A stretch of 9,640 nucleotides of DNA from assembly GCA_025356695.1 (NCBI GenBank), contig JANXSE010000394.1:1-9640 (forward strand), written 5' to 3'. The notes under the pieces are model-generated. The model did no database searches and had not been told where the DNA came from. It saw only the letters and a list, made by a program, of their open reading frames with translations. Source of the DNA: Betaproteobacteria bacterium (GTDB taxonomy: Bacteria > Pseudomonadota > Gammaproteobacteria > Burkholderiales > SG8-41). Both the position numbers and the translations under genes were made by a program. Within the stretch, counting starts at the first letter, position 1, and each line of letters begins with the position of its first letter. Below are positions 1 through 5,488 of the stretch, piece by piece.

Positions 1-239
1 GGCGGCATGCGGAAATCGAGCGAGGCGACGACCACGCCGGATTTCGCCAGCGGTGCGTCGGTGCCCTCGTCGCTGGTGCGGTCCTTGTTGCACCAGGCGC
101 CGCCGTGCAGGTCGATCACCAGCGGAAACGGCCCAGCGCCCTTCGGCACGTAGACGCGCGCCAGCAGCGGCTTGTCGCCGTGGCGCAGGTATTCGACGTC
201 GCGCACGTCGATTTCATATTGTTTGGCTGTGGCTGACAT
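1..239 (-). CDS. Alpha/beta-hydrolase (esterase/lipase-like), 5' part only
   Basis: The first 79 residues of a minus-strand protein are visible; the rest lies beyond the left edge. It reads MSATAKQYEIDVRDVEYLRH and continues with a pattern typical of carboxylesterase/acetylesterase-like alpha/beta-hydrolases: a strand ending in the oxyanion-hole motif HGGAW (residues 45-49), then an acidic insertion and a second strand ending LDFRMPP. The nucleophile elbow GxSxG and the Asp/His of the triad would lie outside the window. The start is well supported by GGGGGAG at 244-250, 4 nt upstream of the ATG. There is no signal peptide in the first residues, so it is probably cytoplasmic. It diverges from the racemase-like gene at 335 across 95 bp. 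Substrate is unknown. Confidence 0.85.
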   Translation of the reverse strand, partial: MSATAKQYEIDVRDVEYLRHGDKPLLARVYVPKGAGPFPLVIDLHGGAWCNKDRTSDEGTDAPLAKSGVVVASLDFRMP

Positions 240-287
240 GAAGCTCCCCCGTTGATGTTGTGTGCTGCGACTGCAGGCAGGCGACAG

Positions 288-295
288 TATAGAAT
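288..295 (+). promoter_or_regulatory. Possible -10 element upstream of racemase-like copy 1
   Basis: TATAGAAT lies 39 nt upstream of the ATG at 335. TAGAAT (290-295) matches the sigma-70 -10 consensus at 5 of 6 positions. No good -35 sits 16-18 bp upstream (TTGATG at 252-257 is too far), so the call rests on the -10 alone. Confidence 0.35.
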
Positions 296-334
296 GACCG
301 CGCAATTTCTGCCTTCAACCGTAAAGAACAAAAC

Positions 335-1081
335 ATGACCATCATTCACCCTTGGTACCAGCTCGGTTACGTGATCCCGCACATGCAGACCGACATGGAT
401 GCCTATCAGTTCTACAACATCGCGCCGCCCGGCGTGATTCTCGTCACCACCGGCCTCGATCTGCAATCGCACAGCGTCGAAGCGGTCGAGCGTGAAATGC
501 CGCTGTTTCAGCAGCGCGTCGATCTCTTGAAGAAAAAAAACGTCGATCGCATTGCGCTCTCCGGCGTGCCCGTTGCGTCTTTCCTAGGCCGCAAAAAAAT
601 GCTCGCCGCACTCAAGGAAGCCAGCGAGCGCAGCGGCATCGTTTGCGACACCGATCTTGAAGCGCATATCGCGGTGCTGCAGCATTTCGGCGCCACAAAA
701 ATTGCGCTGGCAACGCGCTGGAACCCGCCGACGCTGGAACAGCTGACTGCCTATCTCAACGAGGCCGGCATCGAAGTCATCGGCAACTGCTCACGCGGCA
801 GCACGCTGTCGCAGCACAAGACGGCCGATCCGCAGCAGGACCACGAACTCGCCCTCGATCTCGGCCGCAGAGTCATGCGCGAAACACCGAAGGCACAGGC
901 GCTGCTGATGCCCGGCGGCCTCTGGCACGCCATGCATGCGGCGCCGATACTCGAAGCCGAGTTCGGCGTGCCGGCGCTGATTAATATCGGTTCGACGACG
1001 TGGGCGGCGCTGCATGCGGCAGGGCCGAAGCTGAAGCACCGGCCCGATCCGAAATGGGGCAAGGTGCTCGCGGCGGTTTGA
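335..1081 (+). CDS. Asp/Glu racemase superfamily protein, arylmalonate decarboxylase/maleate isomerase-like (copy 1)
   Basis: This 248-aa cytoplasmic protein has the length and layout of arylmalonate decarboxylase (AMDase) and maleate cis-trans isomerase. Family-like blocks are PPGVILVTTGL (31-41), LSGVPVASFLGRKK (75-88, the first active-site loop), GIVCDTDLEAHIAVLQHFGA (101-120), KIALATRW (122-129), LLMPGGLW (190-197, the second active-site loop) and the C-terminal HRPDPKWGKVL. In AMDase the second loop carries the catalytic cysteine in SCGGL. Here the aligned residue is Pro193, and the first loop also lacks Cys. The only cysteines are C104 and C152. Activity is therefore uncertain: a different chemistry, or a binding/regulatory role. 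The start is supported by exact collinearity with copy 2; the Shine-Dalgarno (AAAGAA near 323) is weak. About 64% of residues match copy 2 by hand count, without gaps. Confidence 0.8.
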   Translation: MTIIHPWYQLGYVIPHMQTDMDAYQFYNIAPPGVILVTTGLDLQSHSVEAVEREMPLFQQRVDLLKKKNVDRIALSGVPVASFLGRKKMLAALKEASERSGIVCDTDLEAHIAVLQHFGATKIALATRWNPPTLEQLTAYLNEAGIEVIGNCSRGSTLSQHKTADPQQDHELALDLGRRVMRETPKAQALLMPGGLWHAMHAAPILEAEFGVPALINIGSTTWAALHAAGPKLKHRPDPKWGKVLAAV

Positions 1082-1097
1082 GGATATAGCACTGGGA

Positions 1098-1132
1098 CAT
1101 CCCTTCCCCCCTTGCGGGGGAAGGCTGGGATG
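1098..1132. terminator. GC-rich hairpin after copy 1: bidirectional terminator or dispersed repeat
   Basis: CCTTCCCCC (1102-1110), loop CTTGC, GGGGGAAGG (1116-1124) form a perfect 9-bp stem. CATCCC (1098-1103) and GGGATG (1127-1132) offer an alternative outer pairing. It lies between convergent genes (plus-strand racemase-like and minus-strand RRM-like), which suits transcription termination from both sides. CCCCCTTGCGGGGG-type hairpins are also, from memory, a common dispersed repeat in proteobacterial genomes. No strong U-tract follows on the plus strand. Confidence 0.55.
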
Positions 1133-1177
1133 GGGGGACTGCGGCTTCACAAAAAAGCGCAGCGATTCAGAACAACG

Positions 1178-1411
1178 CTAAGCAACCGCACGCAGCGCTT
1201 CGAGATGGATCAGCACGCTTTTGCCGAACATCGAGCCGCCGCACTGCGCGGCGAGTTCAAACGCCCGCTCGCGCTCGAGCATGTCGATCAACGCAAATGG
1301 CGACGGCTGGCGGTGCACGCGCACCGCGGTGACGACGCCGAAGCGCGTGCAGGCATTGATCACGGCGCGCGCGATGCGATAGTCGTTGTCTCTCAGATCC
1401 ACCTGCAGCAT
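1178..1411 (-). CDS. Small conserved-looking protein with RRM-like (RNA-recognition) fold pattern
   Basis: This is a 77-aa protein (MLQVDLRDNDYRIARAVINA at the N-terminus). I do not recognise it as a named family. The predicted order is strand (2-6), helix (8-22), strand VVTAVRVH (26-33), strand PFALIDM (38-44), helix ERERAFELAAQCGG (46-59), strand VLIHLE (66-71). That is the beta-alpha-beta-beta-alpha-beta order of an RRM, and GGSMFGKSVLIHL looks like the loop plus strand 4 of that fold. The canonical aromatic RNP1/RNP2 residues are mostly absent, so RNA binding is a hypothesis. ACT-like or other ferredoxin folds share this topology. The start has a good Shine-Dalgarno, GGGAG at 1419-1423, 7 nt upstream. 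It lies antisense between the two racemase-like paralogues and diverges from copy 2. The overlapping plus-strand frame (1112-1414) shows no recognisable protein pattern. Confidence 0.65.
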   Translation of the reverse strand: MLQVDLRDNDYRIARAVINACTRFGVVTAVRVHRQPSPFALIDMLERERAFELAAQCGGSMFGKSVLIHLEALRAVA

Positions 1412-1511
1412 TGAAAATCTCCCGGCGCCGTCAATTCAGGTCCGCATACCGTTATCGGCAGGCGCCGCCGCCGACTTTAGGCCGCGGCGCGCAGCCGCAC
1501 ACCCTTTCCGC

Positions 1512-1536
1512 TATGATTCGACGATCATTGATCAAT
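1512..1536 (+). promoter_or_regulatory. Possible -10 element and 10-bp palindrome upstream of copy 2
   Basis: TATGAT (1512-1517) matches the -10 consensus at 5 of 6 positions, but no convincing -35 is seen. Just downstream, ATTGATCAAT (1527-1536) is a perfect 10-bp palindrome ending 18 nt before the start codon, so it could be an operator in the leader. Both are short enough to occur by chance. Confidence 0.3.
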
Positions 1537-1539
1537 CTC

Positions 1540-1545
1540 AAGGAA
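1540..1545 (+). promoter_or_regulatory. Shine-Dalgarno deciding the start of copy 2
   Basis: AAGGAA ends 9 nt before the ATG at 1555. It supports that start over an in-frame ATG at 1411, whose extra 48 residues are arginine-rich, unlike copy 1, and read through the upstream regulatory region. Confidence 0.75.
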
Positions 1546-1554
1546 CCGCACGCA

Positions 1555-2301
1555 ATGAGCATCATCGCCCCCTGGTACCAACTCGGCTATGTCATCCCGC
1601 ACATGTATACCGATCTCGACGCCTACCAGTTCTACCGCGTCGCGCCCGAAGGCATGATGCTGCTGACCACCGGCCTCAACCTCACCGACTACACACTGGC
1701 CGCGGTGAAAACAGAATTGCCGATGCTGTGGGAACGCTTCGAACTGCTGGCGAGCAAAAAAGTCGACCGCATTTCATTGAGCGGCGTGCCGGTGGCCTCA
1801 GTACTCGGCCGCAAGAAAATGTGCGAAATTCTGCGCGAGGGCGAACAGCGCACCGGCATCGCCTGCGACACCGATCTCGAAGCGCACATCTCGACACTGC
1901 AACATTTCGGCGCCAAAAAAATCGCGCTCGCCACGCGCTGGCCGCTAACAGTCACCGACGCGCTGACCGCCTATCTCAAGGAAGCCGGCATCAACGTCAT
2001 CGCCTGCGAATCGCATTCGCGCTCATTGCAGCAGAACAAATATTCCAGCGCCGCCGCCGACCATGAACTCGCGCTCGAACTCGGCCGCAAGGTGCTGCGC
2101 GCAACGCCGGATGCCGAAGCGCTGCTGATGCCCGGCGGCCTCTGGTTCGCCATCCACGCCGTGCCTATCCTCGAAGCCGAGTTCGGCAAACCGGTGCTGC
2201 TAAACATTACCTCAACAACCGCCGCCGCGCTGCGTGCCGCCGGCAGCAAGATGCTGCATCGGCCCGATCCGAAGTGGGGCAAGGTGATGACGAATCTTTG
2301 A
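1555..2301 (+). CDS. Asp/Glu racemase superfamily protein, arylmalonate decarboxylase/maleate isomerase-like (copy 2)
   Basis: This 248-aa protein aligns with copy 1 over its full length without a gap, with about 159 identical residues by hand count. The same blocks are kept: LSGVPVASVLGRKK (75-88), GIACDTDLEAHISTLQHFGA (101-120), KIALATRW (122-129), LLMPGGLW (190-197) and HRPDPKWGKV near the C-terminus. As in copy 1, Pro193 occupies the expected catalytic Cys position (SCGGL in arylmalonate decarboxylase) and the first active-site loop has no Cys. C104 in the CDTDLEAH block is the only cysteine shared with copy 1; Trp223 of copy 1 is Ala here. The start at 1555 is chosen from the Shine-Dalgarno and the match to copy 1. 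It is followed after 17 nt by the CurA-like oxidoreductase, so the two are probably cotranscribed and may act on related substrates. Substrate is unknown. Confidence 0.8.
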   Translation: MSIIAPWYQLGYVIPHMYTDLDAYQFYRVAPEGMMLLTTGLNLTDYTLAAVKTELPMLWERFELLASKKVDRISLSGVPVASVLGRKKMCEILREGEQRTGIACDTDLEAHISTLQHFGAKKIALATRWPLTVTDALTAYLKEAGINVIACESHSRSLQQNKYSSAAADHELALELGRKVLRATPDAEALLMPGGLWFAIHAVPILEAEFGKPVLLNITSTTAAALRAAGSKMLHRPDPKWGKVMTNL

Positions 2302-2318
2302 TCAGACGCACCGCCAAC

Positions 2319-3314
2319 ATGATGAACAGGCAAATCTTGCTCGCAGCGCGCCCGCAGGGCGCAGTCAGCACTGACAACTTCACACTCGTCGAGTCTGGCA
2401 TTCCCGCAGCCGGCGACGGCGAGTTCGTGGTGCGCAATCATTACCTTTCGCTCGATCCCTATATGCGCGGCCGTATGGATGCATCAAAATCCTACGCGGC
2501 CAGCGCCGTGGTCGGCGAAGTGATGGTCGGCACCGCCGTCGGCGAAATCATCGAATCGAAGCATGCGAAGTTCAAAGTCGGCGAATTCGTCGAAACGCGC
2601 ACGGGCTGGCAGCTCTATGGCAAATCGAACGGCGGCGGCGCGCGGCGCGTCGATCCGGCTTTCGTGCCGCTGTCGGCTTATCTGGGCGCCGTCGGCATGC
2701 CCGGCGTCACCGCATGGATCGGACTCAACGAACACGGCAAACCGAAGGCCGGTGAAACCGTCGTCGTCTCCGCCGCCAGCGGTGCCGTCGGCGGCACCGT
2801 CGGGCAACTCGCAAAATTGAAAGGCTGCCGTGCCGTCGGTGTCGCCGGCGGCAAAGCCAAATGCGATTACGTCGTCAAGGAACTCGGCTTCGATGCCTGC
2901 GTCGATTACAAAGCCGGCAATCTCGACGCCGATCTCAAAGCCGCGTGCCCGAACGGCATTGATGTTTATTTCGACAACGTCGGCGGCCCGGTGTTAAACG
3001 CTGTGCTGGGCCAGATGAACGCCTTCTCGCGCATCGCGTTGTGCGGACAAATCTCCGGATACGACGACCCCGATGCGCTGGCGGTGAAGAACTTCCGCGC
3101 CTTTCTGGTCAATCGCATCAACCTGCGCGGCTTTATTTGCTCGGATCATCTCGACCTGTGGAAACCGGCGCTGACCGAACTCGGCCAGCTCGTGCACGAC
3201 GGGAAAATAAAATATCGCGAAAGCATCGCGGAGGAGCTTGAGAACGCGCCAGCAGCATTCATCGGGCTACTTAAGGGAAAAAATTTCGGTAAGCAGTTAG
3301 TCAAACTGATTTAG
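2319..3314 (+). CDS. Zinc-independent NADP-dependent medium-chain oxidoreductase (CurA/prostaglandin-reductase type)
   Basis: This 331-aa protein belongs to the medium-chain dehydrogenase/reductase group that reduces the C=C bond of enones and similar substrates with NADPH (CurA, leukotriene B4 12-hydroxydehydrogenase-like). Visible marks are the N-terminal LSLDPYMRGRM (43-53), VGEVMVGTAVGEIIES (65-80), MPGVTAWIGL (127-136), the nucleotide-binding SAASGAVGGTVGQLAKLKG (151-169), VAGGKAKCDY (175-184), DVYFDNVGG (215-223) and the C-terminal GKNFGKQLVKL. The length fits the family. No zinc-ligand pattern is seen. The start is MM at 2319/2322, where homologous sequence begins; an in-frame ATG at 2274 would overlap copy 2 by 28 nt and add an unlike N-terminus. 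No clear Shine-Dalgarno is seen, so translational coupling to copy 2 is possible. It is probably the last gene of that transcript. The physiological substrate is not evident. Confidence 0.9.
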   Translation: MMNRQILLAARPQGAVSTDNFTLVESGIPAAGDGEFVVRNHYLSLDPYMRGRMDASKSYAASAVVGEVMVGTAVGEIIESKHAKFKVGEFVETRTGWQLYGKSNGGGARRVDPAFVPLSAYLGAVGMPGVTAWIGLNEHGKPKAGETVVVSAASGAVGGTVGQLAKLKGCRAVGVAGGKAKCDYVVKELGFDACVDYKAGNLDADLKAACPNGIDVYFDNVGGPVLNAVLGQMNAFSRIALCGQISGYDDPDALAVKNFRAFLVNRINLRGFICSDHLDLWKPALTELGQLVHDGKIKYRESIAEELENAPAAFIGLLKGKNFGKQLVKLI

Positions 3315-3322
3315 TCAACTAC

Positions 3323-3354
3323 GATGGGTATCGGCCTTACGGCCTCCACCCATC
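3323..3354. repeat. Interrupted inverted repeat (GATGGGT...ACCCATC), possible terminator
   Basis: GATGGGT (3323-3329) pairs with ACCCATC (3348-3354). An inner GGCC (3333-3336) pairs with GGCC (3341-3344) around a TTAC loop, with a 3-nt internal mismatch on each side. It begins 8 nt after the oxidoreductase stop codon, so it may end that transcript. GATGGGT-type hairpins are, from memory, frequent intergenic repeats in betaproteobacteria. Copy number cannot be judged from one window. Confidence 0.6.
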
Positions 3355-3398
3355 CTACAAAACCAGCACACCACCCGCTTCCCCTTGAGAGCCGCCGA

Positions 3399-3540
3399 GC
3401 AGCGCAGGGTAGCCCGAAGGGCCGGCGAACCAGGGGCCGCTTCTTTTGGTTACTTTTCTTGGCGGTTCAAGAAAAGTAACCAGCCGCCGGGCTGCCCCCG
3501 GCAAAGTTGAAGCACCGCGCCCTGCCCCTGCCCGCGCTGC
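3399..3540. repeat. Composite inverted-repeat element with perfect 14-bp core arms (REP/MITE-like)
   Basis: The core is GGTTACTTTTCTTG (3448-3461), a 6-nt loop, and CAAGAAAAGTAACC (3468-3481): a perfect 14-bp stem. Around it are GCCC-GAA-GGGC (3412-3422), GCCGGG/CCCGGC (3486-3502) and outer arms GCAGCGC (3399-3405) and GCGCTGC (3534-3540). The TTTTGGTTACTTTTCTT core resembles a dispersed intergenic repeat I recall from several beta- and gammaproteobacteria. The outer boundaries are my inference; only the 14-bp core is firm. There is no coding capacity. Confidence 0.65.
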
Positions 3541-3606
3541 ACGCAAGGGAGGGAACCAAAATTACAAGCGTTGATGCTACGATTCGAAGCTCAACGCAAA
3601 GAAAAC

Positions 3607-3610
3607 AGGA
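3607..3610 (+). promoter_or_regulatory. Shine-Dalgarno deciding the start of the YfaY-type gene
   Basis: AGGA lies 7 nt before the ATG at 3618. It favours this start over an in-frame ATG at 3507 that would begin inside the repeat element. Confidence 0.7.
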
Positions 3611-3617
3611 CAGAAGC

Positions 3618-4892
3618 ATGCGCATCGAAGTCATCTGCACCGGCGACGAAGTCCTCACCGGCAAAATCGTCAACACCAACTTCAGCTACATCACGCAAAA
3701 ACTCGAAGACTGCGGGCTGGCCGTCGAATGGGAAACCACCGTTGGTGACGACCGCGACAACCTGCTGCTGGCGTTCCAGTTGGCCGGCCAGCGCGCCGAT
3801 GCGGTGATCGTCAACGGCGGGCTCGGCCCGACGGTCGACGACCTCTCGCAGGAAATCGCCGCCAAGGCGGCGGGCGTCGAACTGAAACTCAACGAGCAGT
3901 GGCTGGCGACGATGGAGGATTACTTCAAGCGCCGCAGCCGCGTCATGCCGCCGAACAATATCAAGCAGGCGATGCTGCCGGCCACCGCCGAGGTGCTCGA
4001 CAACCCGGTCGGCACCGCTTGCGGTTTCGCCGTCACCATCGGCAAGGCGCGTTTCATGTTCACGCCCGGCGTGCCGCGCGAACTCAGGCGCATGCTCGAA
4101 GACCAGATCATTCCGCGTCTCTTGGCCAAGTCCGGCAAGCAGTCGGCGATTTATCTGAAGCGTTTTCATTCGTACGGCATCGGCGAATCGCACGCCGACA
4201 CCCTGCTCAACGGCGTCGAGGCACTCGCCCCCGATGGCAGCGTCAAGCTCGGTTTCCGCGCGCACTATCCGCAGCTGGAAACCAAGCTGACGGTGCGCGG
4301 CACTAACATGGAAGAGGTCAAACATAAACTCGCCCCGGTCGAAGCCGAGGTACGCAAGCGCTTCGGCAATTTCATCTTTGCCGAGAACGATGCCACGCTC
4401 GAAGGCGTAGTGCTCGACGAACTGAAGAAACACAACGCGACACTCGCCATCGTCGAGACCTTCAGCAGCGGGCAGATCGCCGGCCGCCTCGCGCATCTGC
4501 CGGGCGCGGAAAATATCCTGCGTCGAGGTATCGTCGCGCGTCGGAACGAAGAAATCTGCGCGGCGGTCGGCCTCGACCGCAACGCGCTGAAAGACGGCAT
4601 CAACAAGGAAAGCGCCGAGACGGTCGCGCGCGCCGCGCAAAAGCAGACCGGCGCTTCGCACGCGCTGGCCGTGCTGATCGACATCGATGAAGGCGGCGAC
4701 CGCATTGAATTCGCTGGCACCACCTGCCTGGCGATCGCTACGGCGAATGACGTCGCCTCGCGGCGCAGCCGCATTGTCGGCGGCCGCGACTGGGTGCGGC
4801 TCGGTGCGGTGGAGATGGGGCTCGACTGTCTGCGCCGTTACCTGCAGGGACTGCCGGTCAACGAACGCATCGATTTCGAGAAGGCCGAATAA
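3618..4892 (+). CDS. yfaY: YfaY-type CinA protein: MoCF/MoaB-like domain plus degenerate NMN-deamidase domain
   Basis: This 424-aa cytoplasmic protein has the two-domain CinA architecture. The N-terminal molybdopterin-binding-like (COG1058) part, about residues 3-170, shows CTGDEVLTGKIVNTN (7-21), the nucleotide/pterin loop VNGGLGPTVDD (65-75), RVMPPNNIKQAMLP (108-121), NPVGTACGF (129-137) and FTPGVPREL (148-156). A linker region follows, and the C-terminal CinA/PncC domain spans about 260-410. In active NMN deamidases that domain begins with ESCTGG and carries a GIAGP motif; here they read ETFSSG (280-285) and are absent, respectively. This matches what I recall of E. coli YfaY, which also shares the RVMxPxNxKQA and NPVGTACGFAV blocks. 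The deamidase activity is therefore probably lost, while the N-terminal domain could still have the ADP-ribose pyrophosphatase-type activity reported for CinA-family proteins. It appears monocistronic and converges on the small gene ending at 4927. Confidence 0.88.
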   Translation: MRIEVICTGDEVLTGKIVNTNFSYITQKLEDCGLAVEWETTVGDDRDNLLLAFQLAGQRADAVIVNGGLGPTVDDLSQEIAAKAAGVELKLNEQWLATMEDYFKRRSRVMPPNNIKQAMLPATAEVLDNPVGTACGFAVTIGKARFMFTPGVPRELRRMLEDQIIPRLLAKSGKQSAIYLKRFHSYGIGESHADTLLNGVEALAPDGSVKLGFRAHYPQLETKLTVRGTNMEEVKHKLAPVEAEVRKRFGNFIFAENDATLEGVVLDELKKHNATLAIVETFSSGQIAGRLAHLPGAENILRRGIVARRNEEICAAVGLDRNALKDGINKESAETVARAAQKQTGASHALAVLIDIDEGGDRIEFAGTTCLAIATANDVASRRSRIVGGRDWVRLGAVEMGLDCLRRYLQGLPVNERIDFEKAE

Positions 4893-4901
4893 GCCGCTTC
4901 G

Positions 4902-4920
4902 GCGCGGCGGATTGCCGCGC
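4902..4920. terminator. Possible bidirectional terminator hairpin
   Basis: GCGCGGC (4902-4908), loop GGATT, GCCGCGC (4914-4920) form a perfect 7-bp GC stem between two convergent stop codons (plus 4892, minus 4927). No clear U-tract follows in either direction, so it is only a candidate. Confidence 0.4.
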
Positions 4921-4926
4921 GCCGGG

Positions 4927-5100
4927 TTATTCTGCGGGCTTGATTTCCGCCGGTGGCGGCGGCGGTGCGACACCTTCCTGCAACGCTGCGTCGGGCGCCT
5001 GATCTTCAGGGCCGGCCTTGCGCAGGCGTTTTTCTTCTTTCTTCTGTTTCTTGGCGATTTCGCGCTGGCGTTTCTGGAACGAGTAGTTTGGCTTTGCCAA
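4927..5100 (-). CDS. Small lysine-rich protein with proline-rich tail, TTG start
   Basis: This 57-aa protein is encoded from TTG at 5100. It begins (M)AKPNYSFQKRQREIAKKQKK and continues into a strongly basic helix-forming stretch to about residue 29, then an acidic/alanine segment and a P5 run near the C-terminus. I recall similar short MAKPNY.F.KRQ.E..KK proteins as conserved hypotheticals in betaproteobacteria, but know no function. Support for the unusual start is AAAGGA (plus-strand 5109-5114), 8 nt upstream, and the family-like MAKPNYSF opening. Charge and lack of any hydrophobic segment suggest a cytoplasmic nucleic-acid or ribosome-associated protein, which is inference. It is 78 bp downstream of the zinc-ribbon gene on the same strand and may share its transcript. 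Confidence 0.7.
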   Translation of the reverse strand: MAKPNYSFQKRQREIAKKQKKEEKRLRKAGPEDQAPDAALQEGVAPPPPPAEIKPAE

Positions 5101-5178
5101 TTGGTGGATCCTTTCGGTTGGAGCCTTCGACTTTATGCTATTTCGCCCTTTCGCGCTCGAACAATGTAACGGCGCGTA

Positions 5179-5403
5179 TCAAGCGGGCTTTTTGCGCGTA
5201 GCGGCGGCACTTTTTTGCTGCGCCATCCCCTCGGTGAAACAGTCGAGACAGACAAACCGCACACCGCTCTGGTCGGAACGCGACAACGGCCGCATGGTGG
5301 CGGCATCGGCCAAGCGCTTGCAGGCCGGGCAACGCTTGATCTTCGATGGATCTTTGGTCATAAACCGCAACCGCTCCGCACCCGTGATGGATGTGGCCAT
5401 CAT
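5179..5403 (-). CDS. Small zinc-ribbon-like protein (CxxC...CxxC)
   Basis: This 74-aa protein has two cysteine pairs, RCPACKR (C25, C28) and FVCLDCF (C52, C55), spaced 23 residues apart. That is a typical zinc-ribbon or treble-clef layout, so zinc binding is likely. No named family is recognised. The tail is basic (TRKKPA). Two starts are possible. ATG at 5403 has a weak GGA 8 nt upstream. ATG at 5361 (MTKDPSKIKRCPACK, 60 aa) gives a more protein-like opening but has no spaced Shine-Dalgarno. The metal-binding part is unaffected by the choice. It lies between the dehydratase remnant and the TTG-start gene, all on the minus strand. A DNA/RNA-binding or adaptor role is possible; nothing in the sequence decides it. 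Confidence 0.65.
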   Translation of the reverse strand: MMATSITGAERLRFMTKDPSKIKRCPACKRLADAATMRPLSRSDQSGVRFVCLDCFTEGMAQQKSAAATRKKPA

Positions 5404-5422
5404 ACATCTTATCCAGCAGGCA

Positions 5423-5472
5423 GCGCAGGCGAATGAAACCGGGCGCCTGCGCGAACCGCCGGGCCGAAGGCC
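5423..5472. terminator. Two GC-rich hairpins downstream of the dehydratase remnant
   Basis: GCGCAGGCG (5423-5431) and CGCCTGCGC (5444-5452) form a perfect 9-bp stem with a 12-nt loop. GGCC-GAA-GGCC (5462-5472) is a second, smaller hairpin. They lie just after the minus-strand stop at 5489 and before the zinc-ribbon start, so they may end the remnant's transcript. Neither has a clear U-tract. Confidence 0.4.
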
Positions 5473-5488
5473 GTTTCAGGCGACCCAG

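Larger units (their letters stand above)
3315..3617. other. Gene-free stretch carrying two dispersed-repeat-type elements
   Basis: About 300 bp lie between the oxidoreductase stop and the YfaY-type start. I see no convincing gene here. The stretch is mostly inverted-repeat sequence (listed separately), and its 3' end holds the leader and Shine-Dalgarno of the next gene. A plus-strand frame opening at 3507 enters the YfaY-type gene, but its first 37 residues come from repeat sequence. Confidence 0.7.

Noticed and set aside
1386..2066. A 226-codon plus-strand frame overlapping copy 2
   Set aside because: It is rich in Arg and His, typical of a frame-shifted shadow, and copy 2 is clearly the coding frame.
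335..3314. A new defence or toxin-antitoxin system around the small antisense gene
   Set aside because: The neighbours are metabolic enzymes, and the small gene has no toxin or antitoxin features. Nothing supports a defence role.
3323..3540. CRISPR array or origin
   Set aside because: The repeats are inverted, not regularly spaced direct repeats, and there are no spacers, DnaA-box clusters or cas genes.
3591..4973. A 460-codon open frame on the minus strand
   Set aside because: It is antisense to the YfaY-type gene, is rich in Arg, Asp and Ala with no domain pattern, and is explained by GC-rich codon bias of the real gene.
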